Positions 51,901 to 63,222 of a stretch of DNA of 64,000 nucleotides are shown in pieces (the first letter of the stretch is position 1; each line of letters starts with the position of its first letter). The stretch covers positions 15,167,233-15,231,232 of the forward strand of contig OW285188.1 of NCBI GenBank assembly GCA_935421135.1. Direction: 5' to 3'. The position numbers were made by a program, and so were the translations under genes. The stretch comes from Bugulina stolonifera (Eukaryota; Bryozoa; Gymnolaemata; Cheilostomatida; Bugulidae). The notes beneath the pieces are model-generated. The model did no database searches, was not told the origin of the DNA, and saw only the letters and a program-made list of their open reading frames with translations.

Positions 51901-54900
51901 TCCGGCAGTGACCCCCGCTGATGAGAATATCGAAATCAAACCAGAAGGAGTATCAACACTATTACAAGCCCTAAAAAGCGGCAAAGCCCCTGGTCCGGAT
52001 GGATTACGTAAAGAAGATTTGGTGATCGACCCCATCATGACTGCCCGCTGCCTTACACATATATTTAACGTCTCTTTAACATGCTCTAAACTTCCGCAAA
52101 GTTGGAAACTTGCTCATGTTAGCCCGCTCCACAAAAGGGGTGCTTCGGATCAACCAAATAATTACCGACCCATCTCACTCACCAGCATTCCCTGCAAGCT
52201 AATGGAACACATTATCCTACACTACCTGAACGACACCCTGGATACAGTTCTGCACAACCGCCAACACGGCTTTCGTAGAGGATTATCCTGCGAAACACAA
52301 CTCTGTACCACCTATCATGACATAGCTCGTAGTGTTGATAAAGGTAACACCATACATGCCATTATCATGGACTTTGCTAAAGCCTTTGACAAAGTTCCCC
52401 ATCAACTGCTTATGTCTAAGTTAGCCCGTATACCAAATATTAGCAACAAAATATTGCTTTGGATTCATGACTTCCTGCGTGACCGGAGGCAAACAGTGAT
52501 AGTAGCAGGAGAGAAATCGGCGGAACTACCAGTTACTTCAGGTGTTCCACAGGGCTCTGTGTTGGGCCCTACACTATTTCTCATCTATATAAATGATCTA
52601 CCTGAGTATATAGATTGTAATGTCAGCTTATTCGCTGATGACACTCTCATTTACCAAACTGTCAACACTGACGAGGACCATTCAAGATTCCAGATGAACA
52701 TAACTTCCTTGGCCGATTGGGCTAACACCTGGTGCATGTCGTTCAACACTACCAAATGCTCGATTATGACCTTCAATCATAAACCGGAAGCTCCGGCGGC
52801 ATATTACACCTTAAATGACGCACAACTCGACACTGACATTGAAACTAAATACCTGGGTGTGATCATCCAATCTAATCTAAAGTTCACCTCTCATATTAGT
52901 TCACAAATCACCAAAGCTAGACGACAACTGGGTATGGTTAGGGGAGCACTCCACGGATCAACCAAAGATGCTAAGCTACTTGCATATACTAGTCTCTGTC
53001 GGCCACACATGGAATATGCATCTGCCGTCTGGGATCCCGTCCATGATTACCAAATTACCAACATTGAAATGGTACAAAACAGTGCTGTGCGTTACATCTG
53101 TAATTTAAAAGGTAGAGTTAGCATATCTGCTGTCCTCAAGGAACTTAATCTTGATACGCTTAGCAACCGTCGCAGGAAGAACCGACACAACCTCCTCTTA
53201 CGCATTTTGGCGAATGAAGAACACCACGAAGCTCTTGCTAACACTTATGATGAGCTGATGAACAATCGTCCTACTAACACAACTGTCACTAGAGCTACTA
53301 CAAGAGGTGACCCACCCACTATCTACGCAAAAACTTCTGCTTACCATGGTAGCTTTCTGCCCAGGACTATACGTGAGCTTAAGTCACATTTATTACAATA
53401 AACATAGCAACAAATCTATATTAGTGCAACATGTTAGCATAACATAAATATATGACCATAGTAAACTTGACAAAAACCAAAATCAGATGAGGCGTACCCC
53501 TTGCAACAAGCTCTAGTACGTTCTAAAAAAGAAGACGTAAGACGTAAGACGTGTGTTTAATGAAAACACTACCCTGGACCTCCTGTACTATTTATACGCC
53601 CTGATTCGAACAGGCGTAGTAATTTTAGGGTGAAAAGCTTGTTGAAAGTTTTTTTGCCAGAAATGACACGGCCGAGGTTTGAACTCACAAACTCTCGATT
53701 GATGAGCATGTAGGCCTATGCAGGCTATACTACCAACTAAGTCACCCTGACATCTATAGGGCTACTACTAGCCTACTTTATTGCACACATGAATACGCTG
53801 CCTTGCTGTACTATACTCACTACAACTTCAATTTTTATTTCAGGATCTCAGTTATGAAATTTTTATGTTATTAAATTATAAACATGTGTTCTACTTGTAT
53901 TCAATTTGAATCGACAAAAGATTATTCATTATATTCATATTGATTTATCATATTATTCACTGCACGAATTGTTATAGCTTATGCCCCAGTAGCTGGGCTA
54001 TGTTACTCACGCTGACCTCTTCTTACTAAACAGGCACATTTACACACGATGAAGCTTAGTGAAGTCATTTGAATCTACTTGTTTTACACAATGGTGCTTT
54101 TGTTTGTTCACTAGCACGCTCCCAAGCCCAATAGCATAAAATGACTTATTACGATAATTGTTAATGCAATTGCTCGATATAGATATTAATTACGTAGACT
54201 AAATATTTTAAAATCTGACAAAGATTTTTAATGATATTTGTAGGGATAACATCAATATCAATGATGTACTGGGTGACTACATGCTAACATTGGTAGACTC
54301 ACTGGACACCTTAGCTGTAAGTTCCAGATTACAACTACTTACACATTAATAGGATTCCATTTAGCCTGAGCCCTCCATGTTGGTAGCCGACTTTTGACCT
54401 TGAGACTGTTGATAGACAGTCTATGTTCGACGGTCAACCGCCTACTTATTCCTTTGTAGGGTTCTGAACCCAGGACTGGTACTATGTAAAACTATATCAA
54501 GTATAAATCTATCTTCTTGATATTTTGGTAACGTACATAGACCTGCACTATTTCCTCTAACTTAATTTACATGTGTAAGCTTAATTGTTGATCAATTTGA
54601 GAATATAATTTGACACATTATGAATATTTGACAGGTGATGGGAAATAACACAGAATTTAAAAAGGCTGTAAGTTTAGTGGTTGAAAATCTTTCATTTGAC
54701 TCTGGGCATCAGGTACAAGTTTTTGAAGCAACAATAAGGTAAGCAGGAAAAATGTGAACTGGAATTGCCTGTTATTTATTTTTAAATTGCTCTGTTGTAT
54801 AGCATCCGCTATGAGCAGTGGTTTGTCAATGTACTGAAATTGGAGAACAATTTAAAACAAACTAATTATGACTGTATGCATTCTTTCTAGAGTATTAGGA

Positions 54901-57900
54901 GGTTTGCTGTCGGCCCATCTGTTGATAGTTGATGATGACCAACCTTTTGGTGATCTAAAACCTGACTTTTACGACAATGAACTTCTCTACTTGGCTCATG
55001 ACCTCGCCTCACGCTTACTTCCTGCCTTTGACGGCACTAACACAGGCATTCCATACCCACGGGTACGCTAATGGATCATCCCATAAAATCATTTAACAGT
55101 TTAGTTTATTGTCATTTGTATTTATTTTATACTGTTTCTTAGCACATGGATGGCGATTGTATATAATGTGTTTTCTAACATATCTACAGTGTATGTTGTT
55201 ACTGGCGGAGACATATAGTGCTGTATAATGTGTGTGTATTCTGTGTAGAACTTTGGTATTATATACTAATACAGATTGAAACAGTAAATATGGCAACAAT
55301 GTAGCCGCATAGGCCTATGTTATTAGGCCTGTGAAGTTACTCTAACTCTGTTTCTATTGACAGGTGAATCTTCTACAAGGTACTAGACAGGAAGTTTGTA
55401 GACACTGTATAAATGAGACATGCTCAGCAGGTGCTGCCACATTACTATTAGAGTTTGGTACTCTCAGTGCCCTACTTAATGACCCTGTCTACCATTCCAC
55501 TTCTCTCAGGGCTGTTAACTCTCTATATAACTACAGGTCTAATAACACTGGCCTTCTAGGTATGTACAATCTATAAACTAACTTAAAGTTGTCTTCTTTT
55601 TTCTGCTAAGTAAAATGTAGAGAGGATAACTCTATAATTGATGTAAGTCATCCACATGCTCAGTTACTGAATGAGTGAGTAGTTTATAAAAGTTCACAGC
55701 TGGCATGTAGGCTAGTTTGGAAGGAGATAAACTTCTGTCTGTAATAGTTGTGATAGTACAATGTGCATGTATATTCACAATCTGTGATAGTGCAGCGTAC
55801 ATGTATATTCACTATAATGTATGATGAGTCAGAAAAGTTTACAAAACTGAGTAATAAATACAGGTTCGAATGTTGGTGCTAAAATTTAAATGCATTTTCA
55901 TAACCTGTGAAAGGCAATGTGTTTTGTAACTGTCCGAAAACACTGGTAATATTTGCTTCAATGACAAACTGAAAATTTGAGTTAAAGACTCAGAGGAGAA
56001 CTCCAGGTGCTGCCCATAGTATTATTATTTTATCCACTGTGCATTTGCATGTAGTTCATAGGTCATAGTTTCAATTTATACGTTCTTAGACCTATAGGGA
56101 CTGTATAATGTATATAACCCTGTTACCTATATGGTAGCTATGATGTCTCTGCAGCCTAAATTTTGTCAATGGACTACCTTGATAAGAAATTTCTGGTTCA
56201 CTTTTGCCACAAGTGTCCTGAACACACCGACTGAAATTTTAAATAAAAGGTGTTTGTTGGTGGGGAAATTAGGGTACTTTTGCCAAACAAAGTCACTGGC
56301 AGGTTACACCCTTGAAATTGGTCAAGAATCATTTTGCAGTGTAATTTGAGAGTTATGTACATCCAGGAGGTCACAAAGTCATTGAGTAATTGATCTTCAT
56401 TTTCCTGTTGTCTAGGTAACGTGATAAACATCCAGACAGGTAAATGGGCAGGTAACATGAGTGGCACAGGAGCAGGTCTAGACTCTGTGTATGAGTACCT
56501 TCTAAAGTCTTCCATTCTATTTGGAGATTCCCAGCAGTATAGCATGTTCCATGAGACATATACAAATATACAGACATTCCTGCGTAAGGGGTGAGTAAAT
56601 CAGCTAATCCAATGTATGGAGTATGCTATGAGTCATCCATATGGTACTCACTGATTACATCAAATGCACTCTAGTGTCAGAAAAACAGTGGATGCATCTT
56701 GATAATCCTAACCTGGGTTCCAGTCCCCTCCTATAAGGTTGTGTGGATGTGTTGGGGGTTAGCTGGAGAACTTGAATTGATACTCCACAGTCAATCATCA
56801 TTTGGAGGGATTAGAACCCAGGCTAACTATGCTACGTGTATTATATTGTTTTACATATCTCATTGGAAAAGGAGTGTTTCCATGTTCTTGCACTGTTGAG
56901 TTTCAATGGGGCAGTTTTGCTGTTTTAAATCCCATTACCACAAGTTTATTAAAAATCAGTATCTTATACTTACAATAGTTATCTTCTCTCTTGTACATAT
57001 GTATATAAAAATCATAACATGAATTTTTACAACTAAAATGTCATGTCTCGATTTCTGTCAGGTGTGCACAAGACTTTTTCAATTTGCTGAAAGGTATATT
57101 TTATAGCCTGATTTCCAATATGTTGTAGGAGAGAGAAGTGTAACTCGGGCGCTGGATTACACCCTGTATATGTGAATGTTAACATGAATGATGGAAATAT
57201 TATGAACAACTGGGTAGACTCTCTCTCAGCTGCCTGGCCTGGTATCCAGGTATACCACACACTACCCTTTACAGATTACATTCTTATTATGCCAACATGG
57301 AGTATACTTTTGATATTTCTCATAATAAATTTTACTATTATTGTATTATAACACTGCTACTCGATGTAATTACATTGTTTTACCATTCCTGTATTGACAT
57401 TGTACATGCAGCATAGACATATACATATTTAGTTCATACAAGATATACATGTATATCGTATATCACTGTCATGATAGTCAGGAATTGTCTACTCTTGTGT
57501 TAACATTTGTTGAGAGAAAACAACTCATTATAGATTTTCATATTATAACAGTAATATGCGATATTGCAGGTTTTGTATGGTGATTTAGATGAAGCTATTT
57601 GCTCACATCTGTTTTACTACGCATTATGGAGGAAACACAACTCCTTACCAGAACGTTATAACTGGCATCTTAACCAGGCAGAGGTGAATTTCTATCCTTT
57701 GAGGCCAGAGCTGGTGGAGTCTACTTATCTCTTATACAGGGCTACTAAAAGTCCCTTCTACCTCCACGTGGGAAGGGAAATACTTCAAGATATAGAAAAA
57801 TATACCAAAGTCAAGTAAGCTACATGCATTGGTCACCTGTATGAAAGTTAGCAGTGTTTGAGGGACATTATACGGTAGAATAGTGTAGTCAGCTCTATAT

Positions 57901-59779
57901 TATTATAATAAATACTTTACTGACCCATTTCTTGAAAGTTTTAACTGACTATTCTGTTAAAATATGCTACTATACATGTAGGTTCTATGCCTGCCTGTAA
58001 TGTATATATTATGTTCTATGTTACATGTATTATACAGATAGTCTTATGTTCTATGTTATTATACAGGTAGTCTAGTGTATATTCCATTTTATTGGACAGA
58101 TAGCCTATGCACCATGTCATTATACAGATAGCCTATGTTCTATGTCACTTGTAATATTTTAGGTGTGGGTACGCTACAATACATGACGTTAATGTTAAGA
58201 CATTAGAAGACAGAATGGAAAGTTTCTTTCTCAGTGAAACCTGTAAATATCTGTTTCTGGTAAGCCTGAGTTACATAGCAATCTTCAAACCCAGTAGATC
58301 TATTTTATTCTGGAAGAACGGAATATCTATTGGTTCTGTAGCTTCAGATTAAAATGGCTTGGCTATTTTATCCTCCAATGTATACATATATCTTATAATT
58401 ATAATTTACAGCATGTACATGTATTGGGTATGCTAAATGCTTATTCACTAATAAAACATAAAATGGTGTAATACAATATAATAGATAATTTAGCGTCTTG
58501 AATTGTAAGATTTCCATCAATAATGCATAACTATATAAGGATACAGACATATTAGCTTCTCATGTGTAATTCAATATGTACCTGATGTTAGAGTAACTCA
58601 ATTACCTGTTATAGTTATGGTAGTACATTGCACTGTCATATATATCAATCTCAATTACCTTCCCATTGATTGAATAATAGCACAATCAAGTACTGGTCAC
58701 AGATGTATTCACGTAATGTTATGTAACTAATTGCCACTAAATATGATAGGAATAAACAGTCTTACTACACATTATTTACATGTGTTTGTAATATGCTACT
58801 GTGTTGTACATATAATCATGTACATGTATAATATATAGGCCTACATATATATAATCATATACATGTATATTATACATGTACATGTATATAATAATATACA
58901 TGTATAATACAGTATAATTATATAGACGTACAGATGAATTATTTAATTAAAATGTGTTGTTTTATTATATACATGTATGCATGTAAATATACAGGTAGTA
59001 GATATACAGGTAGATAATATACAGGTAGTAAATATACAGGTAATAAATATGGATATTGGATATGGATAAATTGGATATTATTAAATTATATGTGTACTAT
59101 TTATATGTATATTGTTCATTTGTTTTAGTTATTCGACGCTGACAACCCTGTCCATAGTAGCGGTGAACCATATATATTTACTACTGAAGGACACATTCTG
59201 CCACTAAAGTATCCATTTAGGGAGAAATTAGCTACTTTATATGATAAATCAAAATACACCTATCTCAATACACACATGGCAGGCAAGGTAAGGCTGTAAT
59301 ATATATCACCTTCACCTTGTTTTATATACATAGATTTAATATAAAGACTCTATCTCTCTTTATATTAGATCTATGGTTATATACTCTTGTGACTTGTATT
59401 GTACGTGAAGTAACCACACATGTGGTGTATATATGATGCTACTCAAAACTAAATAGTAATATACACATGCGTGTACATAATTATTATATGTACAAAATGT
59501 AGATTTGAGCTTGTTTTGGATTTGCCCAGTTGTAATAATTTATTGAAATGCCACATCAGATTTCTACTGCATTCATAAAGAAACAATAGCGTAACTAACA
59601 TTTGGTACATGTGCACTTAATGTTAATACTGCTATTATTGAAATCTCATATAACTGTATCAAATTATGTTAGTAATCAATTTTCTGTTTCAGTGTAAGAA
59701 GTTGAAGTCTAAAGGCAACTTACCAGTAAAAATGAAGTATATACAGCAGGTGCTAGAGAATGTGGGTGTTATGTATTGA
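49000..59779 (+). CDS. EDEM1: EDEM1-type ER alpha-mannosidase-like protein (11 exons)
   Basis: EDEM proteins are glycosyl hydrolase family 47 members in the ER that trim or recognise mannose on misfolded glycoproteins and route them to ERAD. Exons: 49000-49274, 54244-54316, 54635-54738, 54891-55062, 55364-55559, 56416-56590, 57129-57249, 57570-57814, 58163-58259, 59129-59287, 59693-59779. Phases agree, giving 567 aa. An N-terminal hydrophobic signal anchor ([16 protein letters not shown]) is followed by [103 protein letters not shown] and [13 protein letters not shown], all EDEM hallmarks. The ending ([13 protein letters not shown]) resembles the human EDEM1 C-terminus, and no long EDEM3 tail is present. 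Intron 1 carries a full LINE in the sense direction. Confidence 0.95.
49770..50675 (+). CDS. LINE ORF1: PHD finger and coiled-coil protein
   Basis: 301-aa protein. Residues 11-64 form a PHD finger with all eight ligands visible: C11, C14, C27, C30, H35, C38, C61, C64 (C4-H-C3) and the typical aromatic before the last Cys pair (WFCPTC). A Lys/Glu-rich helical stretch follows (about 75-160), then a region with [20 protein letters not shown] and [16 protein letters not shown] that resembles the RNA-binding/C-terminal part of ORF1 proteins in CR1/L2-type elements. PHD-containing ORF1 proteins are known in this part of the LINE tree; they probably bind element RNA and possibly chromatin. Its last 67 bases, including the stop codon, overlap ORF2 in another frame. 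Confidence 0.9.
   Translation: MPLKDSNNGKCPKCKSGETSNQVMISCDCCNLWYHNQCGNLTKSEATLVGKGMEKGVKWFCPTCTPSLVIMRANEAAKTTDEKLDQIAMSIKNLNEKLAQPADPKAEVMNENPYYKALMTNVDKIQKAVSDNQENIRKSQDILQHTLDQSDAETRKLNAILYGLEEAEGQKAIEQVQEFMSNECFTRSSNPIGAFRLGEKRNRSTPRPIKVKFNDEASKWEFVKRVNSNFKAKKIFCKLDVCRDVRDQEYNLRQQIKKLKSEDNQANYRIRDMKIQTKDETSGNWVLVKPATTQNQTNTTV
50609..53401 (+). CDS. LINE ORF2: APE endonuclease and reverse transcriptase
   Basis: The open frame runs 930 codons from just after an in-frame TGA (50606-50608). Endonuclease signatures in order: [10 protein letters not shown] (catalytic Asn), [12 protein letters not shown] (catalytic Glu), [20 protein letters not shown] and SDH near 51280. Reverse transcriptase motifs: [83 protein letters not shown] (catalytic FADD at about 52631-52642) and TKYLGVIIQ. 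The C-terminus ends [14 protein letters not shown]...LKSHLLQ. The frame is intact. No ATG lies in this frame before the endonuclease core begins, and it sits at -1 relative to ORF1, so translation probably depends on frameshifting or reinitiation. Confidence 0.95.
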   Translation, partial: NFGKLGVSEASNYSEPNEYNCLKLFHANCRSAKGKTHELAALTAEYDIICLTETHLDNSINSRAVLDREDLIFFRKDRNIHGGGSMIAASYLLEPESIDIPVGDEEILFVKINNNIVLACYYRPHVGNSLLSLRESFTKIINKYPHDHIILVGDLNFPGFDWQTDSIKDNCQYKSLHEDFLSFLHELNMTQIIEKPTHVKGNTLDLVCSTQPLNLFSQVISPGVSDHYIISVELRHHKTTVTTPTRLIKLYRKADVDLFQKLLWPTQISLASMNDVDNMWNLFVNQIKKAINQSVPVKPIKPRNPNEPIWFNRSARKVVKRQRLMYNKYKKTSNPFYLRQYKIERRQGKQMLKDIKQSYIDNKICKPLESGNSKPFYNHLKWLRKSTKPPLRLSDESGNSTNDAKECATILNSFFNKQFCSQHQISEDPNYPAVTPADENIEIKPEGVSTLLQALKSGKAPGPDGLRKEDLVIDPIMTARCLTHIFNVSLTCSKLPQSWKLAHVSPLHKRGASDQPNNYRPISLTSIPCKLMEHIILHYLNDTLDTVLHNRQHGFRRGLSCETQLCTTYHDIARSVDKGNTIHAIIMDFAKAFDKVPHQLLMSKLARIPNISNKILLWIHDFLRDRRQTVIVAGEKSAELPVTSGVPQGSVLGPTLFLIYINDLPEYIDCNVSLFADDTLIYQTVNTDEDHSRFQMNITSLADWANTWCMSFNTTKCSIMTFNHKPEAPAAYYTLNDAQLDTDIETKYLGVIIQSNLKFTSHISSQITKARRQLGMVRGALHGSTKDAKLLAYTSLCRPHMEYASAVWDPVHDYQITNIEMVQNSAVRYICNLKGRVSISAVLKELNLDTLSNRRRKNRHNLLLRILANEEHHEALANTYDELMNNRPTNTTVTRATTRGDPPTIYAKTSAYHGSFLPRTIRELKSHLLQ
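50615..50621 (+). promoter_or_regulatory. Candidate -1 ribosomal frameshift site G GGA AAC
   Basis: The heptamer GGGAAAC is in the X XXY YYZ register of ORF1 (codons TCG GGA AAC starting at 50613). Slipping by -1 places ribosomes in the ORF2 frame, which opens only six bases earlier, after the TGA at 50606. GGGAAAC is an established retroviral-type slippery sequence. I see no strong hairpin by eye, only a short CTGG/CCAG stem just downstream, so a stimulatory structure is unproven. Confidence 0.5.
53553..53762 (-). repeat. tRNA-derived SINE abutting the LINE 3' tail
   Basis: On the minus strand a pol III head is visible: A-box-like TGACTTAGTTGGTAGTATAG near 53750 and B-box-like GAGTTCAAACC near 53686. 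The body shares GGACCTCCTG and GCCCTGATTCGAACAGG with the copy at 2440-2710. Its 3' end points towards the LINE's 3' end, and the AAGACGT repeats lie at the junction between the two. Confidence 0.75.
57990..58145. repeat. Degenerate minisatellite in EDEM1 intron
   Basis: Four imperfect tandem units of about 35-45 bp with TTATACAGATAGCCTATGTT and CTATGTCA recur in the intron between the exons at 57814 and 58163. Non-coding. Confidence 0.65.
58790..59060. repeat. ACATGTATA-rich and ATACAGGTAGTAA low-complexity tract
   Basis: A run of overlapping TACATGTATA palindromes is followed by four ATATACAGGTAGTAA-like units, in the EDEM1 intron before the exon at 59129. Confidence 0.7.
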
Positions 59780-61336
59780 GAAGCCCAGGCTAACTATAGG
59801 TATATCCCAGGCTAACTATATGCATACACTACTGTATCTCTACCTCTTTTACTCTCACATAGCCTTAGTCTACTTGTTTTACACTTTTTTGGAGATCTTT
59901 CTTAGGATACTGTTGCTCAAACTAGTGTAGCCTATGTTCTATGTTCTCACAGGGTAGGGAGGGCATGTAGCCACCCACTTGGAGGTCATTTTTATTTAAT
60001 AAGAGGAATTAGATTATTTTGGTCTAATAATTTATGAAAGCAGGAAATGTTAGTCACTGTTTGTAGGAGATTTTGTTAATTTATATTTTTGAAGTTGTTT
60101 ATATTGTAGAAGTAAGTAAGTTGTTATCCAAATGTACATTTGTTTATTTTGAAAATGTTTATGGGCTCATTCTCTGCTCTAATTGCATCTATGCAAATTG
60201 ACTTTTACAATAATATATTTTCTATGAAAGCTGCAGAAGAATTTATATTTATTAGATTTATATTTATTAGATTGTAATACATGCATTATTGATCTATGTT
60301 ATGTAACGTACATCTAATACTGTCTATCAGTGAAACATCAGCTGTGACTTTGATATCAACAGAGAATGTGTGATCATCACATCATGGAGGTAAGCATGTA
60401 CAATGTATATCACATAGTTATTAGGATTTGATAATGTTTCCAGTCTAAACTGCCACAATTATTATAATACATACAGTAAGTATAGGCAGGTATGGTATGT
60501 TTTATGGTACATTGTACTACATGTATATATACAATACGTCGTGAATCGTGATAGTATAACATGTCAAATAAAATATGATAAATTATTATATGTACATAGA
60601 TATGGTATTAAATTTATATTATTGTATGGTATGTGAGATGATGTGCCTATCTGAACTGTGACCAACTGCAGTACTTTTTTGGAGTCTTTCATGTTTTAGA
60701 AGAAGGTCTGATGGTGATTTCCTCATTGCTTTCCCCTTCATTATTATTAAATCTGTTAACAAAGAGTGTGGGGATTAATTTTGACTGGAGCCGTCTATTC
60801 AACTCCATTGATGTTGTCACTAAAGGAGTTACATAAAGTGAGTGGTTCCCTTGTATTTGCTCAGTGATTACGTGATACATTGTATATTGGAAATGTTTTG
60901 TGGATTATTGTAATCAATTGATCTGTTTTTCTCCATCATAGCAATAAATATATAATATTGTCAATCTAAAGGTATTGTATTAGCCTTGTGTGTTATTAAT
61001 GTAAAGTATTTATACTTGGTTGTGATGCAGATTTTCTGTTGATATACTATATAATATAAGCTATTGATTCTTACTTTATTAAGAAAAGTTTGGATATTTG
61101 TTTGACCACCGTATGGCACTGTTAGCCCCATTATTAAAAACAATAATATCCATTAACATTGGCAGCATTGACTGTTGTTCATGCTATTAGGTAACAGGAG
61201 TATTTATTCATACTTGTAAGAAAAAGTTTTGAAGATGTTTGCTTTTTCTTGAAATGTTAATAAGTGACGCAAGGAATCCTTAGGAAACTTCAAAGAATTC
61301 AAATTTCAATGTAAGTTTTAATTTTGTTATTTCCAG
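59780..61336. other. EDEM1 3' UTR and intergenic region
   Basis: EDEM1's 3' untranslated region is followed by AT-rich sequence. Plus-strand AATAAA signals occur at about 60567 and 60943. Two minus-strand exon-like segments stand out: 60819-60689 (acceptor TGTAACTCCTTTAG, then TSMELNRRLQSKLIPTLFV, stop) and about 61190-61085 (HEQQSMLPMLMDIIVFNNGA, stop with AATAAA overlapping). They could be ends of a minus-strand gene or chance. Confidence 0.35.
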
Positions 61337-62002
61337 CTATGATGCCTGTGACACTGCTGTTAAAATTGCTTACATAGACTACTTCTGCTGCCAGGATGGA
61401 CAGTGTGTAAGTGGAGAACCTAGTACATACTTCTTTCCGGGGCAGTCGGATATGTATTATCATCTCTTGGGACTACTATACTATACTATAATTATAAGAA
61501 CTCGATGTTTATATAATATTGCAAACGCCTATCAAATATTAATGTGCATATTAACTTATAAGATTTCAGTTTCATTGACATTTGTTTTGGTTTAAACATT
61601 ATTATACATACAGTATAGTAGCATGTAAATACGATAATATATTCAGTTGAATTGGTGTTAGAACATGTATGTTACATGAATATTTCTTTTTACCATTTTA
61701 CTTATTCCACCGTGAGGCATTGAATTATTATGAACACACGGTATATGCAAGCATGAGCTGTATTTGTTGTTGGAACAGAGATGAGCTGGTACAGGAGGTC
61801 TATGGGATGAAGGACAATAAAGTCAATGGATTGCATACCATAACAGAGATAGAGGACCAAGGTAGTGGTGGGGAACTATCTCCACCAGTTGAAAATGGTG
61901 TACCTGGGAAGGAGGTGCCTCCAGAAACACGGCCAAGTTCTCCAGAGAAAAGAGCTCCGGTGGCTGAGCATTGTATGAGCCTACTAGACGCTATATGGGC
62001 TG
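61337..62002 (+). CDS. Partial unidentified gene, two joined exons
   Basis: Exon 61337-61406 enters in phase 2 and reads YDACDTAVKIAYIDYFCCQD plus GQC before GTAAGT. Exon 61717-62002 follows a long polypyrimidine acceptor in matching phase and reads ALNYYEHTVYASMSCICCW, then DELVQEVYGMKDNKVNGLH, an acidic Pro/Glu-rich linker (ELSPPVENGVPGKEVPPE) and EHCMSLLDAIWAG before a GTAGGT donor. Cysteine pairs in the first part and a disordered PEST-like middle are visible; no family is recognised. Neither end is present, so this may be an internal piece of a larger gene. It is downstream of EDEM1 on the same strand. Confidence 0.38.
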
Positions 62003-62039
62003 GTAGGTACAAATATGTACATGTACATCTATTTTATAT

Positions 62040-62300
62040 TAGAGGTAGGAGTAACAGTTGTAGTAGAAGTGGTTGTTGTAGTAGTGGTAGTAGCATTAAT
62101 AGTTACTGGTAGTACATGTAGTAGTACATGTAGTAGTATCGTAGTAGTAATCGTAGCAATCGTAGTAATCGTAGTAGTAGTAATAGTGATAGTGGTAGTG
62201 GTTGTGATTGTGGTAATGGTCGTGGTAATGATTGCGGTTGTGGTAGTGGTTGTGATTGCGGTTGTGGTAGTGGTTGTGATTGCAGTAGTAGTGCAACAAC
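62040..62300. repeat. (GTAGTG/GTGGTN)n microsatellite
   Basis: Trinucleotide-based low-complexity tract of GTAGTAGTAAT and GTGGTTGTGATTGCG units, giving poly-Val or poly-Thr/Tyr-His artefact frames on both strands. Not a gene. Confidence 0.9.
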
Positions 62301-62353
62301 AACATTTACACTTTTTAAATTCTTGGACAATTTGCTGCATGTATTACCATAAG

Positions 62354-62427
62354 CAGTGTTGGAACATTATTGTACGCGCAGTGTTGGAACATTATTGTAC
62401 GCGCAGTGTTGGAACATTATTGTACGG
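62354..62427. repeat. 25-bp tandem triplication
   Basis: Three consecutive copies of CAGTGTTGGAACATTATTGT plus ACGCG, the last slightly altered. Directly follows the microsatellite. Confidence 0.92.
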
Positions 62428-63222
62428 TAGCCATAGCATAAAATAAGCCTACATGTTTACTTCTACTGTATATAATAATTCACAGTTCACACTATTTACA
62501 TGAACATGATACACGCAATGCAATCGGGAGGGGGTACTGCAACCTACAACAAATTAAATCAAATGTAACAGATCCATTTTGCATTGTTTTCTGGTGCTTA
62601 GTTTTGGTCTTTCTAAACATAATTTCCTTCATTATTATGTAATTGCTTCTACTATAATTTATATTAGTGTTTGAGTTAAATTAATAGGAACACATAGTTA
62701 CATGTATATACAATATACATTATATCAATTAAGCTAGTAGAGGTTTGTTACAATAAACTAGATGTGTATTTAGAAATGTGTCAGTTAGAAATTTCACACT
62801 CACACATGTACATACAATACACAAAAACACTCACAATTTAACAACATTTGTTATTGTTATTACACAATGTTATCTACATGTACATTTCCTTAAGTGTAAC
62901 TCGGCTGTCCCTCACCTCGCCTTCCTTTAGCTAAAATAGTTTTAGTCTTGGAGCTACTCTAGTCTAATTGCTATTTATTATTTTATATAGTGCAAATTCA
63001 TTGTTTTTATTCAATTAAGATCGTGTCTTTAAGTGCAGTTACTAATTTGCCAAATTTACCAAAACAACTATCTAGCTCCTAATTCTGTATTTAATACAGC
63101 CTAGTCTCACAAAATAACTATTATGTATTTTGTATTGCGCATTTGCTGTTACGAACAAATTGGTACAAATTTGATACAATAAGTAATGAATTGAGTCTTA
63201 GGTTAGACTTGGTAGTAGTAAG
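62428..63222. other. Intergenic, upstream of the small basic-protein gene
   Basis: AT-rich DNA without a visible gene; it presumably contains the promoter of the gene starting at 63223. No TATA box or motif cluster is convincing. Confidence 0.45.

Larger units (their letters stand above)
49510..53552 (+). mobile_element. Full-length CR1/L2/Rex-type LINE in EDEM1 intron 1
   Basis: A non-LTR retrotransposon with a 5' leader (containing GAGAATGGCGGAG, a YY1-like core), ORF1 (49770-50675), ORF2 (50609-53401), a short 3' UTR and a tail of three AAGACGT-type repeats at about 53530-53552. The simple-repeat tail instead of poly(A) fits CR1/L2/Rex relatives. Both frames are free of internal stops, so the copy may be young. 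The exact 5' end and target duplication could not be fixed by eye. It lies in the same orientation as EDEM1. Confidence 0.9.

Noticed and set aside
56650..56830. Possible third SINE in an EDEM1 intron
   Set aside because: Two B-box-like words (GGTTCCAGTCC, and GGTTCTAATCC on the other strand) occur, but no A-box at the right distance and no match to the other SINE copies.
62015..62446. 143-codon poly-Val frame and opposing poly-Thr frame
   Set aside because: Product of a trinucleotide microsatellite, open on both strands, with no codon or domain signal.
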